Shown piece after piece: positions 35,674-44,059 of a stretch of 64,000 bases of DNA; the first letter of the stretch is position 1; each line of letters starts with the position of its first letter. A program made the position numbers and the translations under genes. Origin of the DNA: Bradyrhizobium sp. Y36 (GTDB lineage Bacteria > Pseudomonadota > Alphaproteobacteria > Rhizobiales > Xanthobacteraceae); contig NZ_NWTI01000005.1 in NCBI RefSeq assembly GCF_002531575.1, positions 62,001 to 126,000 of the forward strand. Reading direction: 5' to 3'. The notes beneath the pieces were generated by a model. The model did no database searches. It was not told where the DNA came from and saw nothing but the letters and a program-made list of their open reading frames with translations.

Positions 35674-36329
35674 TTGGCCCCGACCATCACATCGATCGCG
35701 CCCTTGACGATCGCCTCCAGCTCCTTGCGCGACACGCGCGCGCGGGAGCGGATGGCGATGCTGTGCACGGTGGCTGAGGCGAGCTGGGCCAGCACGACCG
35801 GATCAGTGCTCTCCGGCAACTCGCCCTTCTCCCTGGCGCGGCGGAAGCAACTCGCAAAGGCCTTGTCGAGCTCGGTGAGACCGTCGAGCACCATGGCGCG
35901 AATATCGGGATCGCCAACGGCTTCCGACGCCGCGGTCACCACCGTGAAACAGCCGCGCGGACCGGTCTCACCCGACAGATAGATGTTCAGCGCGGAGGCG
36001 AAGATGCGCTCCAGCCGCTCGCGCACCGGCATCTCCTCGCGGAAGATCGCCGCCATCGAGGCCCGCGCCTCCTCGCGGTAGCGCTGATAGCTCTTGATGT
36101 AGAGCTCGCGCTTGTCACCGAAGGCGCCATAGAGGCTCGGGCGGTTCATGCCGGTCGCTTCGCTCAAATCATCGAGCGATGTCGCGGCAAAGCCCTGCTT
36201 GCGGAACAGGTCGAGCGCCTTGCCGAGCGCGACCTCCGGCTCGTAGGCGCGGGGGCGGCCGCGACGCTTCGGTTCGCCGCGGCGCTCGGGCTCACTGGCA
36301 GCAATTGGCGGCTTTGATTTTTGTACCAT
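35667..36329 (-). CDS. TetR/AcrR-family regulator
   Basis: A 220-residue regulator. A basic N-terminal tail (ERRGEPKRRGRPRAYEPE) precedes the helix-turn-helix in FAATSLDDLSEATGMNRPSLYGAFGDKRELY (about 47-77), and a ligand domain follows with RGCFTVVTAASEAVGDPDIR (around residue 125-145). This is the TetR group often found divergent from reductases or glutathione transferases and responding to electrophiles. It is divergent from a GST gene with a 117-base intergenic region. A perfect 13-base inverted repeat spans its first codons and the opposite promoter, a plausible operator pair. Confidence 0.9.
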   Translation of the reverse strand: MVQKSKPPIAASEPERRGEPKRRGRPRAYEPEVALGKALDLFRKQGFAATSLDDLSEATGMNRPSLYGAFGDKRELYIKSYQRYREEARASMAAIFREEMPVRERLERIFASALNIYLSGETGPRGCFTVVTAASEAVGDPDIRAMVLDGLTELDKAFASCFRRAREKGELPESTDPVVLAQLASATVHSIAIRSRARVSRKELEAIVKGAIDVMVGAKA

Positions 36330-36384
36330 CTCGCAATTTAATCCTTGACCATCCCCATATTATGCAAGACAGTACAAAAATCAA
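36314..36384. promoter_or_regulatory. 13-bp inverted repeat spanning the tetR/GST divergent promoter
   Basis: TTGATTTTTGTAC at 36314-36326, within codons 2-6 of tetR, and its exact reverse complement GTACAAAAATCAA at 36372-36384, 63 bases before the GST ATG. The spacer is 45 bases. Candidate operator pair or trace of a local inverted duplication. Confidence 0.55.
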
Positions 36385-36446
36385 TCTGGCCAGGTTGAGC
36401 GAACACTCGAAGAGACGCTCCAAGCAATTGCCCAAGGAGGCTACAG

Positions 36447-37091
36447 ATGGATCTCTATTTCTCGCCGCTCGCCTGTTCCATGGCGACCCGTGTCGCGCTG
36501 TATGAAGCCGGCGCCGAGGCGAACTATCTCGAGGTCGACCCGCCGACCAAGACCGTGCTGAACGACGGCTCCGACTTCCGCGCCGTCAACCCGATCGGCC
36601 TCGTGCCGACGCTGCGCACCGACGATGGCGTGATCCTGACCGAGAACGCCGCGATCCTGCAATACGTCGCCGACCGCTTCCCGCAATCGGGGCTCGGCGC
36701 CGCGGAGGGCATCGATCGCACGCGGCTGCATCAATGGCTCTGCTTCATCGGCACCGAACTGCACAAGGGCCTCTTCATCCCCGTGCTCGACCGCAAGGCG
36801 CCGCAGGAGACCAAGGCCTATGCGCTGGAGAAGAACCTGTCGCGGCTCGACTATCTCGACAATTACCTGAAAGGCCGCGACTTCCTGCTCGACCATTTCA
36901 GCGTGGCGGATGCTTACCTCGTCACCGTCATCAACTGGACCATGGCGACGCCGCCGATCGAGCTTGCGAAATGGCCAAACGTGAAGGCCTATTACGAGCG
37001 CCTGCGCCAGCGGCCGTCGGTGGCCAAGGCGATCGCGGAGGAGTTCGAGCTGTACAAGGCCGAGCTCGCCCGCAAGAAGGCGGCGGCGTAG
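36447..37091 (+). CDS. Glutathione S-transferase
   Basis: A 214-residue GST. The thioredoxin-like N-terminal domain starts MDLYFSPLACSMATRVALYEAG and has the cis-Pro segment GLVPTL plus the glutathione-gamma-glutamyl-binding TENAAILQYVAD (about 65-76). The all-helical domain contains FLLDHFSVADAYLVTVINW, the N-capping box. Ser and Cys near residues 6-10 resemble the beta class. It conjugates or reduces electrophiles with glutathione. AGGAGG precedes the ATG at good distance. It is divergent from a TetR gene that probably represses it. Confidence 0.93.
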   Translation: MDLYFSPLACSMATRVALYEAGAEANYLEVDPPTKTVLNDGSDFRAVNPIGLVPTLRTDDGVILTENAAILQYVADRFPQSGLGAAEGIDRTRLHQWLCFIGTELHKGLFIPVLDRKAPQETKAYALEKNLSRLDYLDNYLKGRDFLLDHFSVADAYLVTVINWTMATPPIELAKWPNVKAYYERLRQRPSVAKAIAEEFELYKAELARKKAAA

Positions 37092-37117
37092 GCCGGAGCT
37101 TTTGGCCACTGGACGTC

Positions 37118-37267
37118 TCTCGTGTCCCGGACGCGCTGCAGCGTTCTGACGCTGCTGCGCAGAGCCGGGACCCAGGGGCAGCACGTTCCGCTGCTACATG
37201 GGCCCCGGCTCTGCAGCGCACCACGCCGCGAAGACGCGGCGCGCTGCGCTGCGTCCGGGGCACGAGA
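37118..37267. repeat. 150-bp long hairpin element
   Basis: Outer arms TCTCGTGTCCCGGACGC (37118-37134) and GCGTCCGGGGCACGAGA (37251-37267) pair at all but one position. Inside, GAGCCGGGACCC / GGGCCCCGGCTC and CGCTGC-rich arms pair again. An extragenic palindrome right after the GST gene, which may end its transcript. Confidence 0.75.
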
Positions 37268-37339
37268 CCCTTGTTGGGTGATAAACATGGCTGCTCATTC
37301 TCGCGGCTCATTTCGCCCGAGCTTTGCTTGCGTCTCGCA

Positions 37340-37870
37340 CCCTTATCTCAAGCAAGGGCGCAGGGAAGGCCGGGCGCCGGCTGGCACCCGAAGTCCCGCG
37401 TGTGCGAAAGACGCGCACGGGGTGGACGACAGGTGTGCCGGTCGCCCGGCCTTCCCTGCGCGATGGTTTTCACGGTGTCCTTCGTGCTCTCCTCGGGGAG
37501 CGCTGCACTATTGCCCCCGTCGCCTTGCGGTCTCAGATGCGCGCACCGGTTGGCTGCGACATCACCGCAGGACTTGACGCCAGAACCCCGGGCGTCAGGA
37601 CCACACGACTTCTCCGTCCGCGCACATCTTCGCTGGGTTCTCCACGGCTGGCGTGCGCTCACCGTCGAGACCATTCGAAGACGCTGTCAGCGCCGTGTCG
37701 TATCGCGCCTGCCGCTGCTCACGGGTTTCCCCGCCCTGCAGCGCCATCCCGCGCCGACGCCGTCGCGGCCACCGCATCCCGGCCCGCGCTTCGTGACGAT
37801 CGCGAAACGCCCCTCGTGGCGGGCGGGATGCGGAGGCTTGTACGGCAAAACCGAACTTCTGTAAATTCGA
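37340..37870. repeat. Structured dispersed repeat of about 530 bp, possible non-coding RNA
   Basis: It begins with a large hairpin. Perfect 18-base arms (37359-37376 and 37443-37460, CGCAGGGAAGGCCGGGCG and its complement) enclose a second near-perfect stem CGTGTGCG-AAAGA-CGCGCACG and further pairing GGCACC/GGTGTGCC. It continues to about 37870 with no convincing coding potential on either strand. I recall near-identical stretches in other Bradyrhizobiaceae genomes, often misannotated as hypothetical proteins. The 1,087-base gap 37092-38178 holds this element, the 150-bp hairpin, and nothing else I can name. Confidence 0.55.
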
Positions 37871-38178
37871 ATATTTTTGGGCGGGGATCTCGACCCAGCG
37901 CTGGCGTGTTTTGCCCGTCGGGCACCACAACGGATGGTGGATGGGGCGAGCGGCCGCGCGGACGCCGTCTTGCCGGCGCGCGGGACCACCTTCCGAAAAG
38001 CCGGGGTTCTCAGGGAAATGGGAGCCCGCGCCAAAATTCTACACGCGAGAGTTGCGCGAAATACAAGCCGCGCGATAGGATGGCCGCAGCCGAGGAGCAC
38101 CCGCCAAATTGCTGGCGGCGAAGTCTCCAGGGCTTTGTCGCGCCGTTCATATTCATTGTCAGGCAAGGGATTTTCGCC

Positions 38179-38586
38179 ATGAACCGGGCTATCATTCATA
38201 TTTGGTCCTGCGCAGCGGTCGGCGTTGCGCTGTTTTCCGTCGGCGAGGCGCAAGCCGCCTGCGATCCTCCGAGGGACATGAGGGACTGCGCGCGCATTCC
38301 GAAGGAAGTCTTTGCGCAGGAGAATCCCGCCCTCCCCGAGCCGCCATTCCTTGTCACCTATCCGGGCACGACGAACCAGCTGGCGCTAACAAATTTCGAT
38401 CTCTTCCAATCCCCGGATCCCGTGCCGGGAGGCAACGGATGCCATCCGCTAAACCAGAGCGCATGCGCTGCCGTGTCGTCGGCTGATTTGACGAAGAGTA
38501 AGGTGGCGAAAAAGTCCACTCCCTTCGTGGTCAGATTCCAGAACGGCCGGTCCTTGCTCGCTGCCCCCGTAGCCGCCGCTCGCTGA
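38179..38586 (+). CDS. Small secreted protein of unknown function
   Basis: A 135-residue protein with a clear signal peptide (hydrophobic 4-20, cleavage GEAQA-AC near residue 26). The mature part is rich in Cys and Pro (CDPPRDMRDCARIPKEVF, then NGCHPLNQSAC), with four cysteines able to form two disulfides, and ends in an Ala-rich tail. I do not recognise the family. AGGGA precedes the ATG. Its stop is 35 bases before the start of the membrane patatin gene on the same strand, so they likely form a two-gene operon. The secreted protein may be a partner or substrate of the lipase-like protein (inference). The frame is open far upstream through repeat DNA, which is not coding. Confidence 0.7.
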   Translation: MNRAIIHIWSCAAVGVALFSVGEAQAACDPPRDMRDCARIPKEVFAQENPALPEPPFLVTYPGTTNQLALTNFDLFQSPDPVPGGNGCHPLNQSACAAVSSADLTKSKVAKKSTPFVVRFQNGRSLLAAPVAAAR

Positions 38587-38621
38587 GCATCGCCAACCCG
38601 GTCCGCGAGCGGAGACCCACG

Positions 38622-41006
38622 GTGCCGAGTCCCACCCGCGCAGCTACGACGCTGCGAGCCCTTCTGACTGCCGTGGCTCCGCTGCGGTATATTTTCTATG
38701 CCCTGCGGGATGTATTCGTCTGCCTCAGGGTCCTGCTCATCCCCGCCTGCCTGAGCGGCTTTGCATCGCTCGTTCTGTTCCTGCCGGATCAGACGCGCGA
38801 CTATTATCGCCTGGTCGTCGAGAATCTCGCCGAGCAGATCGACGTCTCGCGGTGCGCGGCCGTCGCAGACGCAGTTTTTCCGATCGTGTTCCTGCTCGGC
38901 ATGGCCGCGTGCCTGTTGTTCAGCACCATCGTGCTGCTGGTCGATCGAAACCGGCCAAGCCTGTACCGCACGGCCTGTGTCCGCTACGCCGTTCCGTTCC
39001 TGCCAATTCTGTTCGGCACACTGCCGCTCGTTGCCGCCATCGCGGGCTTTGCAGCCGGCGCAGACGCAATCAACCTCAAAGCCGAAACGACCTCGATCGA
39101 CGAGATCGATGCATTCGGCGACCACGAATTCGCCAAGCAGCTGAAGACGCTTTTTGACTGGTCCAAGCGCGGCGACTGGTACTTCGAATTGGGACTGTGG
39201 GTTCTCGGCGCCGTCACCCTGTTATTCCTTCTGCGAAGCATATTTGTCGTGCACCTCAGCCGCCGGCTCGCGGCGCCTCAGAAGGCGTGGCTCCGGCAAA
39301 TCGCAAATCGGACCTCCGCTGCCTCGCTCATCCTGTCCCTCGTCGCGGTGGTCGTGATCGCTGCATATCCAGTACCGATCGGTCAGACCCTGGGATCGAT
39401 CTCCATATTTGCGATCTTCATCGGCTGTCTCACGCTGAATGCCACGGGCTTGAGCATATGGTCCCGGCGTCTCGACTTTCCCATCATTCCGGCGCTGCTC
39501 GCCGTGGCCGGCTTCCTGGCGTGGACCGACATCAACGACGATCACGAGCTGCGCCGCATTGACAAGAGCGGTCGGGAGGTCCGTTCGTCGGCAACGCCGA
39601 CGGCTCGTCCTCCGGGCGACATCGAGGGCGAATTCGCGAAATGGTTTGATCTCCGGCCCGACAGGAAGAACCCCGAATTCAGTGCGGATCAAAGCTATCC
39701 GGTCTACATCGTCGCCGCGCAGGGCGGCGGTATTTACGCCGCCGCTCAGGCCGTGCAATTCCTGACCAAGCTGCAAACGACCTGCGAACGATTCGCCCAG
39801 CACCTGTTCGCGATCAGCGGCGTATCTGGAGGCAGCGTCGGCGCCGCGTTCTATGCCGCGATGACCGAAGAGTTCAAGCCGACGGAGCAACAATGCCGCA
39901 GCGTTGCCGAAATCGGCAGCAGCGGTCCCCGGAGTCCGGAAATGCGCGAAGCGCAGCAATCCGCATTTGAGCTCGTGCGCAACGATTACGACTTCCTCTC
40001 GCCGCTGGTCGCTTCGGCTCTCTTCCCCGATTTCGCACAACGCTTCTTCTGGCCAGCCAATCCAGCCTTGTCACGGGCCCGTGCGCTCGAACGGTCGATC
40101 GAGGCCGCGTGGGCGGATGTCGCAACCCGAAACTTCGGCGGAACCGGCCGGGATGCACTGAAGAGCGGGGTGCTGGCGTCCTGGAATCCAGCGGGCCTCA
40201 AGCCGGCGCTCTTCTTCAACACGACCGAAGTGGCATCCGGACGACGCCGCGTCATCGCACCGTTCGACATCGACAAGGAAAATCGAACCGATGCACAAAT
40301 CCTGCCGCTGACCCAGGACTATGACATTCCCCTGAGCGTCGCGGCGGTCGCCAGCGCGCGCTTTCCCTGGCTAACGCCCGCGGCCTGGTTTTGGGACAGC
40401 GGGTCGACGGCAATCCCACCAGACAAGAGCGACATCACGAGATTTCATGTCGTCGACGGCGGATATTTCGAGAATTCCGGCGTGACCACCGCGGTCGATA
40501 TCATCAATCGTCTTCAGCGCCGGGCGGATGCGTGCTGCAAGCAGGCCCGCTTCCATCTCATCGTTCTGACATCAGGCAAGTACAGCGAGGGCAGCTCCAG
40601 CGCGTTCAGCGAGGCCGTATCCCCGGTGGTCGCACTGTTCAACAGCCGAACGGCACGAACCTATTCGACCGTCGATCTGGCGACACGGGATCTCGGCGTC
40701 ATCAAACGTGATGCCACGGACGTACGGGCACGGATCAGCCGGGTGCAAAGAGCCGATTTCGGGGACTACGTGATACCGCTGCCTCTCGGCTGGCGTCTGT
40801 CGAAAATGTCGGCGTCAGAGATATTCTTCCTGACGGGCCGCGCCGCACACTGTGTGCCCGACGAGGACTTCTTGCAGAAATCGAAGGTCACAGGGTTCGG
40901 CCCAGGCGATTGCGTGCAACGGCTGATCCTGCATCAGCTCCGCGGTGACGACCTCGATACGGCGCTCAGGGACGCGCAGGCAAGCCATCCGCAGGTCAAG
41001 CCATAG
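38622..41006 (+). CDS. Membrane-anchored patatin-like phospholipase
   Basis: A 794-residue protein. The N-terminal 300 residues contain about six to seven hydrophobic helices (near 32-53, 85-106, 122-145, 188-211, 234-252, 258-280 and 286-302). The remainder is a patatin-type acyl hydrolase: glycine-rich oxyanion loop QGGGIYAAAQA (367-377), nucleophile elbow SGVSGGS with Ser402, and the second catalytic residue Asp612 in VDGGYFENSG. It should cleave acyl chains from lipids at the membrane. A patatin fused to a polytopic membrane domain is uncommon. The start is GTG with GGAG upstream, 35 bases after a secreted-protein gene. The target lipid and physiological role are unknown. Confidence 0.88.
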   Translation: MPSPTRAATTLRALLTAVAPLRYIFYALRDVFVCLRVLLIPACLSGFASLVLFLPDQTRDYYRLVVENLAEQIDVSRCAAVADAVFPIVFLLGMAACLLFSTIVLLVDRNRPSLYRTACVRYAVPFLPILFGTLPLVAAIAGFAAGADAINLKAETTSIDEIDAFGDHEFAKQLKTLFDWSKRGDWYFELGLWVLGAVTLLFLLRSIFVVHLSRRLAAPQKAWLRQIANRTSAASLILSLVAVVVIAAYPVPIGQTLGSISIFAIFIGCLTLNATGLSIWSRRLDFPIIPALLAVAGFLAWTDINDDHELRRIDKSGREVRSSATPTARPPGDIEGEFAKWFDLRPDRKNPEFSADQSYPVYIVAAQGGGIYAAAQAVQFLTKLQTTCERFAQHLFAISGVSGGSVGAAFYAAMTEEFKPTEQQCRSVAEIGSSGPRSPEMREAQQSAFELVRNDYDFLSPLVASALFPDFAQRFFWPANPALSRARALERSIEAAWADVATRNFGGTGRDALKSGVLASWNPAGLKPALFFNTTEVASGRRRVIAPFDIDKENRTDAQILPLTQDYDIPLSVAAVASARFPWLTPAAWFWDSGSTAIPPDKSDITRFHVVDGGYFENSGVTTAVDIINRLQRRADACCKQARFHLIVLTSGKYSEGSSSAFSEAVSPVVALFNSRTARTYSTVDLATRDLGVIKRDATDVRARISRVQRADFGDYVIPLPLGWRLSKMSASEIFFLTGRAAHCVPDEDFLQKSKVTGFGPGDCVQRLILHQLRGDDLDTALRDAQASHPQVKP

Positions 41007-41010
41007 AGCA

Positions 41011-41058
41011 GGAGGTCTTGGTCGGAGGTCTTGGTCAGAGGTCTTTTGGTCGGAGGCC
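41011..41058. repeat. Short tandem repeat, three to four units
   Basis: GGAGGTCTTGGTC, GGAGGTCTTGGTC, AGAGGTCTTTTGGTC and a partial GGAGGCCT in a row, directly after the patatin stop. Probably replication slippage. Confidence 0.75.
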
Positions 41059-41081
41059 TGACAGCCCCCCGCCACCGATCC

Positions 41082-42386
41082 TCACCCGTACAGCACCCGC
41101 GGCAGGATCGTGACGATGCCGGGCCACAGCGTCAGCAGCAGCACGAAGCCGATCATGATGATCAGATACGGCATCGTGACGCGGGCGATGTAGCCGAGGC
41201 CGTCTTCCGTCAGGCCCTGGATCACGAACAGGTTGAAGCCGACCGGCGGGGTGATCTGCGCCATCTCGACCGCGAGCACGAGGAAGATGCCGAACCAGAT
41301 CTCGTCGAAGCCGGCGCCCTTCACGATCGGCAGCACGATCGGCAGCGTCATCACGATCATCGAGAAGCCGTCGAGGAAGCAGCCCAGGATCAAATAGAAG
41401 ATCACCAGCACGACGATCAGCATGAACGGCGACAGGCCGAGCCCCTTGACGAAGGCCGCGACCGCCTGAGGAATGCCGAGGAAGGCTGCGGCATTGCCGA
41501 GGATGGAGGCGCCGAGCACGATCAGCGCGATCATCGAGCAGGTCACGACCGAGCCGATCAGCACGTCGCGCATCACCTGCGTCGACATCGAGCCCTGCGC
41601 CCAGGCGACCAGCCCCGCGCCGAGCACGCCGACAGCGGCGGCCTCCGACGGCGTTGCGAGCCCGCCATACATCGAGCCGAGCACGCAGGCGATCAGGAAC
41701 AGCGCGGGCGCGAGGTCCTTGAGCGCGGCAAAACGCTCGCCCCACGGCACCTGCGAGAGCTTGGCTTCCGTCTCCGGCACCATCGCGGGCTTGAGCGTGG
41801 CGTGCAGCATCACCCAGCCCATGAAGGTCGCGGCCAGCAGCAGGCCCGGCAGCACGCCCGCCGTGAACAGCTTCAGGATCGAGACGTCGCCGAGCACGCC
41901 GTAGATGATCATGATGTTGGACGGCGGGATCAGGAAGCCGAGCGTGCCGGCGCCGGCGAGCGAGCCGATCGCGATGTCGCGCGAATAGCCGCGGCGCAGC
42001 AGCTCGTTGAGCGACATGCGGCCGATCACCTGCGTGGTCGCCGCCGACGAGCCCGAGATCGCCGCGAAGATGGTGCAGCCGATCACGTTGACATGCAGCA
42101 GCCGGCCGGGCAGCAGCCCCGCCCACGGCGCGAGCCCCTGGAACAGCGAGCGCGACAGGCGGGTTCGAAACAGCAGCTCACCCATCAGGATGAATAGCGG
42201 CAGCGCCAGCAGCTCCTGCGTGGTCAGAATGTTCCAGGCGTATTGCGGCAGCAACTTGTCCAGCGGGATCGAGCGGAACATCGCAAGCAGCAGCGTCGCG
42301 GTGAGCGCAAGCGTGAGGCCGATCCAGACGCCGCACGCCAGCAGCGCAAACAGGATCGCGAACAGGGCGACGACTTCAATGGTCAT
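41082..42386 (-). CDS. TRAP transporter large permease, DctM family
   Basis: A 434-residue inner-membrane protein with about 12 helices and the DctM landmarks: PLFILMGELLFRTRLSRSLFQGL near the start, IPPSNIMIIYGV (the substrate/sodium-site region) and EMAQITPPVGFNLFVIQGL near the end. It is the transport-carrying subunit of a sodium-driven, binding-protein-dependent importer. The dctQ- and dctP-like genes lie upstream on the same strand, followed by hydantoinase genes. The cluster therefore likely imports a cyclic amide or amide-type compound (inference). The gap to the small-permease gene is 31 bases. Confidence 0.95.
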   Translation of the reverse strand: MTIEVVALFAILFALLACGVWIGLTLALTATLLLAMFRSIPLDKLLPQYAWNILTTQELLALPLFILMGELLFRTRLSRSLFQGLAPWAGLLPGRLLHVNVIGCTIFAAISGSSAATTQVIGRMSLNELLRRGYSRDIAIGSLAGAGTLGFLIPPSNIMIIYGVLGDVSILKLFTAGVLPGLLLAATFMGWVMLHATLKPAMVPETEAKLSQVPWGERFAALKDLAPALFLIACVLGSMYGGLATPSEAAAVGVLGAGLVAWAQGSMSTQVMRDVLIGSVVTCSMIALIVLGASILGNAAAFLGIPQAVAAFVKGLGLSPFMLIVVLVIFYLILGCFLDGFSMIVMTLPIVLPIVKGAGFDEIWFGIFLVLAVEMAQITPPVGFNLFVIQGLTEDGLGYIARVTMPYLIIMIGFVLLLTLWPGIVTILPRVLYG

Positions 42387-42417
42387 GCGATCTTGAATCC
42401 CGATGCGAGCAAGGCGG

Positions 42418-43011
42418 TCATTCGACGGGCGAGGCCTTCATGCGGTGGTCCTCCAGCGGCAGGCCGAGCACGGCCTGGATCGCGCGCGCCAGGAACTGGA
42501 GCGTCAGCAGCAGCATGCCGAAGGTGACCACCGCTTCGGGAAACCACAGCGGCGTGTCGCTCGAGGTCGAGACCTGGCCGCGCGTGTACGCGGCAAAGGC
42601 GAACTTTGCCATCGCCGAGGTCAGGAACGCCATGAAGGCAAAGCCGGCCGCGGCCGAGAGGATCTCGAGCGCGCGCTGCACCGGCGCCGGCGTGTTCTTG
42701 AGCAGCAGCACGACGCGGATGTGGCCGCCGACGCGCAAGGTCATGGCGGCACCGAAGGTGAAGGATGCCGCCATCAGATAAGAAGAGTATTCCCACGCGA
42801 TCGAGATCGTCGGCGGGAAGAACGGCAGGAAGTTGGAGAGGAAGCGGGTCGCGACCTCGCACAGCATCAGCAGCGTCAGCGTCAAGAGGCAGCCGCCGCC
42901 GATCCAGCCGTCGAGCCGGCCGAGCCGGTCGATGCCGTCGAGCAGGATGCGCAGCGGCGCGGGCGCCGCTGCGTTGAGGCTTTGCGGTGCTTCGGACGAA
43001 ACGCTCACCAC
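42418..43011 (-). CDS. TRAP transporter small permease, DctQ family
   Basis: A protein of about 197 residues with four hydrophobic helices (about 35-55, 75-95, 110-130 and 150-172 of the mature frame). The DctQ-type stretch SIAWEYSSYLMAASFTFGAA is followed by LRVGGHIRV. It joins DctM to form the transporter. The start is uncertain. GTG 43011 has GAGGACGGAG just upstream, while a GTG at 43029 would overlap the upstream dctP-like gene by 8 bases without a good ribosome site. Either way the gene is tightly linked to both TRAP partners. Confidence 0.88.
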   Translation of the reverse strand: MVSVSSEAPQSLNAAAPAPLRILLDGIDRLGRLDGWIGGGCLLTLTLLMLCEVATRFLSNFLPFFPPTISIAWEYSSYLMAASFTFGAAMTLRVGGHIRVVLLLKNTPAPVQRALEILSAAAGFAFMAFLTSAMAKFAFAAYTRGQVSTSSDTPLWFPEAVVTFGMLLLTLQFLARAIQAVLGLPLEDHRMKASPVE

Positions 43012-43021
43012 GGCTCCGTCC

Positions 43022-44023
43022 TCAACCACGCTTCATTTCGGCGAGATAGGACCGCACCGGCTTGTCGGCCGCCGGCACGCGCTTGAGGAAGGCGTCGAGC
43101 TGCGGCGCAGTCTTGGCGCGGATGTCCGTCATCATCGCGTCCGAGAGCGGCACCACCTCCATGCCGCCTTCCTTGAGACGGTTGAGGCTGTCGACGTCGG
43201 CCTTGAGCGAGTTGGCCCAGAAGCCCGGCTCCATCTTCGCCGCAATATCCGCGACGACCTTCTGCTGATCGGCAGAGAGTGCCTTCCAGGAGTCGAGATT
43301 GACGGTGAGCATCTGCGACGACCAGACGTGGTTGGTCGGATAGACGTATTTCAGGAACTCCCAGAACTTGCCGTCGACGCCCGACACCGAGGAGGTCGAG
43401 ACGCCAGAGACGGCGCCCGAGGCCAGCGCCGGGATCGTCTCGCCCCAGGGGATCATCACCGCCGCCATGCCGATCGCATTCAGCATGTCGACCGCGTTCT
43501 TGTCGGGCACGCGGATCTTGATGTTCTTCAGACCCTCGACGTCGGCGACCTTCGCCTTGAGGTGCAGGTACTGCGTCGGCCACGGCACGATGTAGAGGAT
43601 CTTCTGGTTGTTGCGCGCGGCGATCTTCTCGTATTCGGGCCGCACATATTTGTGCAGCACCTTCAACTCGTCCACGGAGCCGCACAGGAACGGGATGCTC
43701 TCGACGCCCATGAAGGGCTCGTCGCCGACCTGCTGGATGTTGAGGACGTCGGCGAGCGGCACCAGGCCGTCGCGCACGGCGCGCAAATGCTCGGGCCCCT
43801 TGAAGCCGAGCTGGCCGCCGGCCTTCACGGTGATCGCAACCGCGCCGCCCGTCTGCTTCTTCACTTCCTCGGCGAAGGCCATCGCATTCTGGGTGTGGAA
43901 ATTGCCGTCGGGCCACACCGTCGACATGTCCCAGCTCGTCGTCGCCGCCCGGGCGCGGGTCGAGATATGGCCGGCGGCGAGCAGCGTCGCTGCGCCCGTG
44001 GTGAAGTTCCGTCGCGTGATCAT
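43022..44023 (-). CDS. TRAP transporter substrate-binding protein, DctP family
   Basis: A 333-residue periplasmic binding protein. The signal sequence MITRRNFTTGAATLLAAG has a twin-arginine motif (TRRNF) and is cleaved near ARA-AT, so the protein is probably exported folded by Tat. The mature part has VWPDGNFHTQNAMAFAEEVKKQTGG, the conserved Arg-containing segment KNIKIRVPDKNAVDMLNAIG (the carboxylate-binding Arg of TRAP receptors), and NHVWSSQML. A carboxylate-bearing ligand is expected. Upstream are hydantoinase B and A genes with a 36-base gap, all on one strand. Confidence 0.93.
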   Translation of the reverse strand: MITRRNFTTGAATLLAAGHISTRARAATTSWDMSTVWPDGNFHTQNAMAFAEEVKKQTGGAVAITVKAGGQLGFKGPEHLRAVRDGLVPLADVLNIQQVGDEPFMGVESIPFLCGSVDELKVLHKYVRPEYEKIAARNNQKILYIVPWPTQYLHLKAKVADVEGLKNIKIRVPDKNAVDMLNAIGMAAVMIPWGETIPALASGAVSGVSTSSVSGVDGKFWEFLKYVYPTNHVWSSQMLTVNLDSWKALSADQQKVVADIAAKMEPGFWANSLKADVDSLNRLKEGGMEVVPLSDAMMTDIRAKTAPQLDAFLKRVPAADKPVRSYLAEMKRG

Positions 44024-44059
44024 CGAGCCCCTCCGTTTGTTACCACGTGCGCGGACGTG

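Noticed and set aside
36734..37864. 376-codon frame reaching from the GST gene through the structured repeat
   Set aside because: The first part is an out-of-frame shadow of GST. The rest is repeat DNA with strong secondary structure and no domain signs; such products are common misannotations.
37324..38178. Long in-frame extension of the secreted-protein gene
   Set aside because: It runs through the repeat region. The ATG at 38179 has a ribosome site and is followed directly by a signal peptide.
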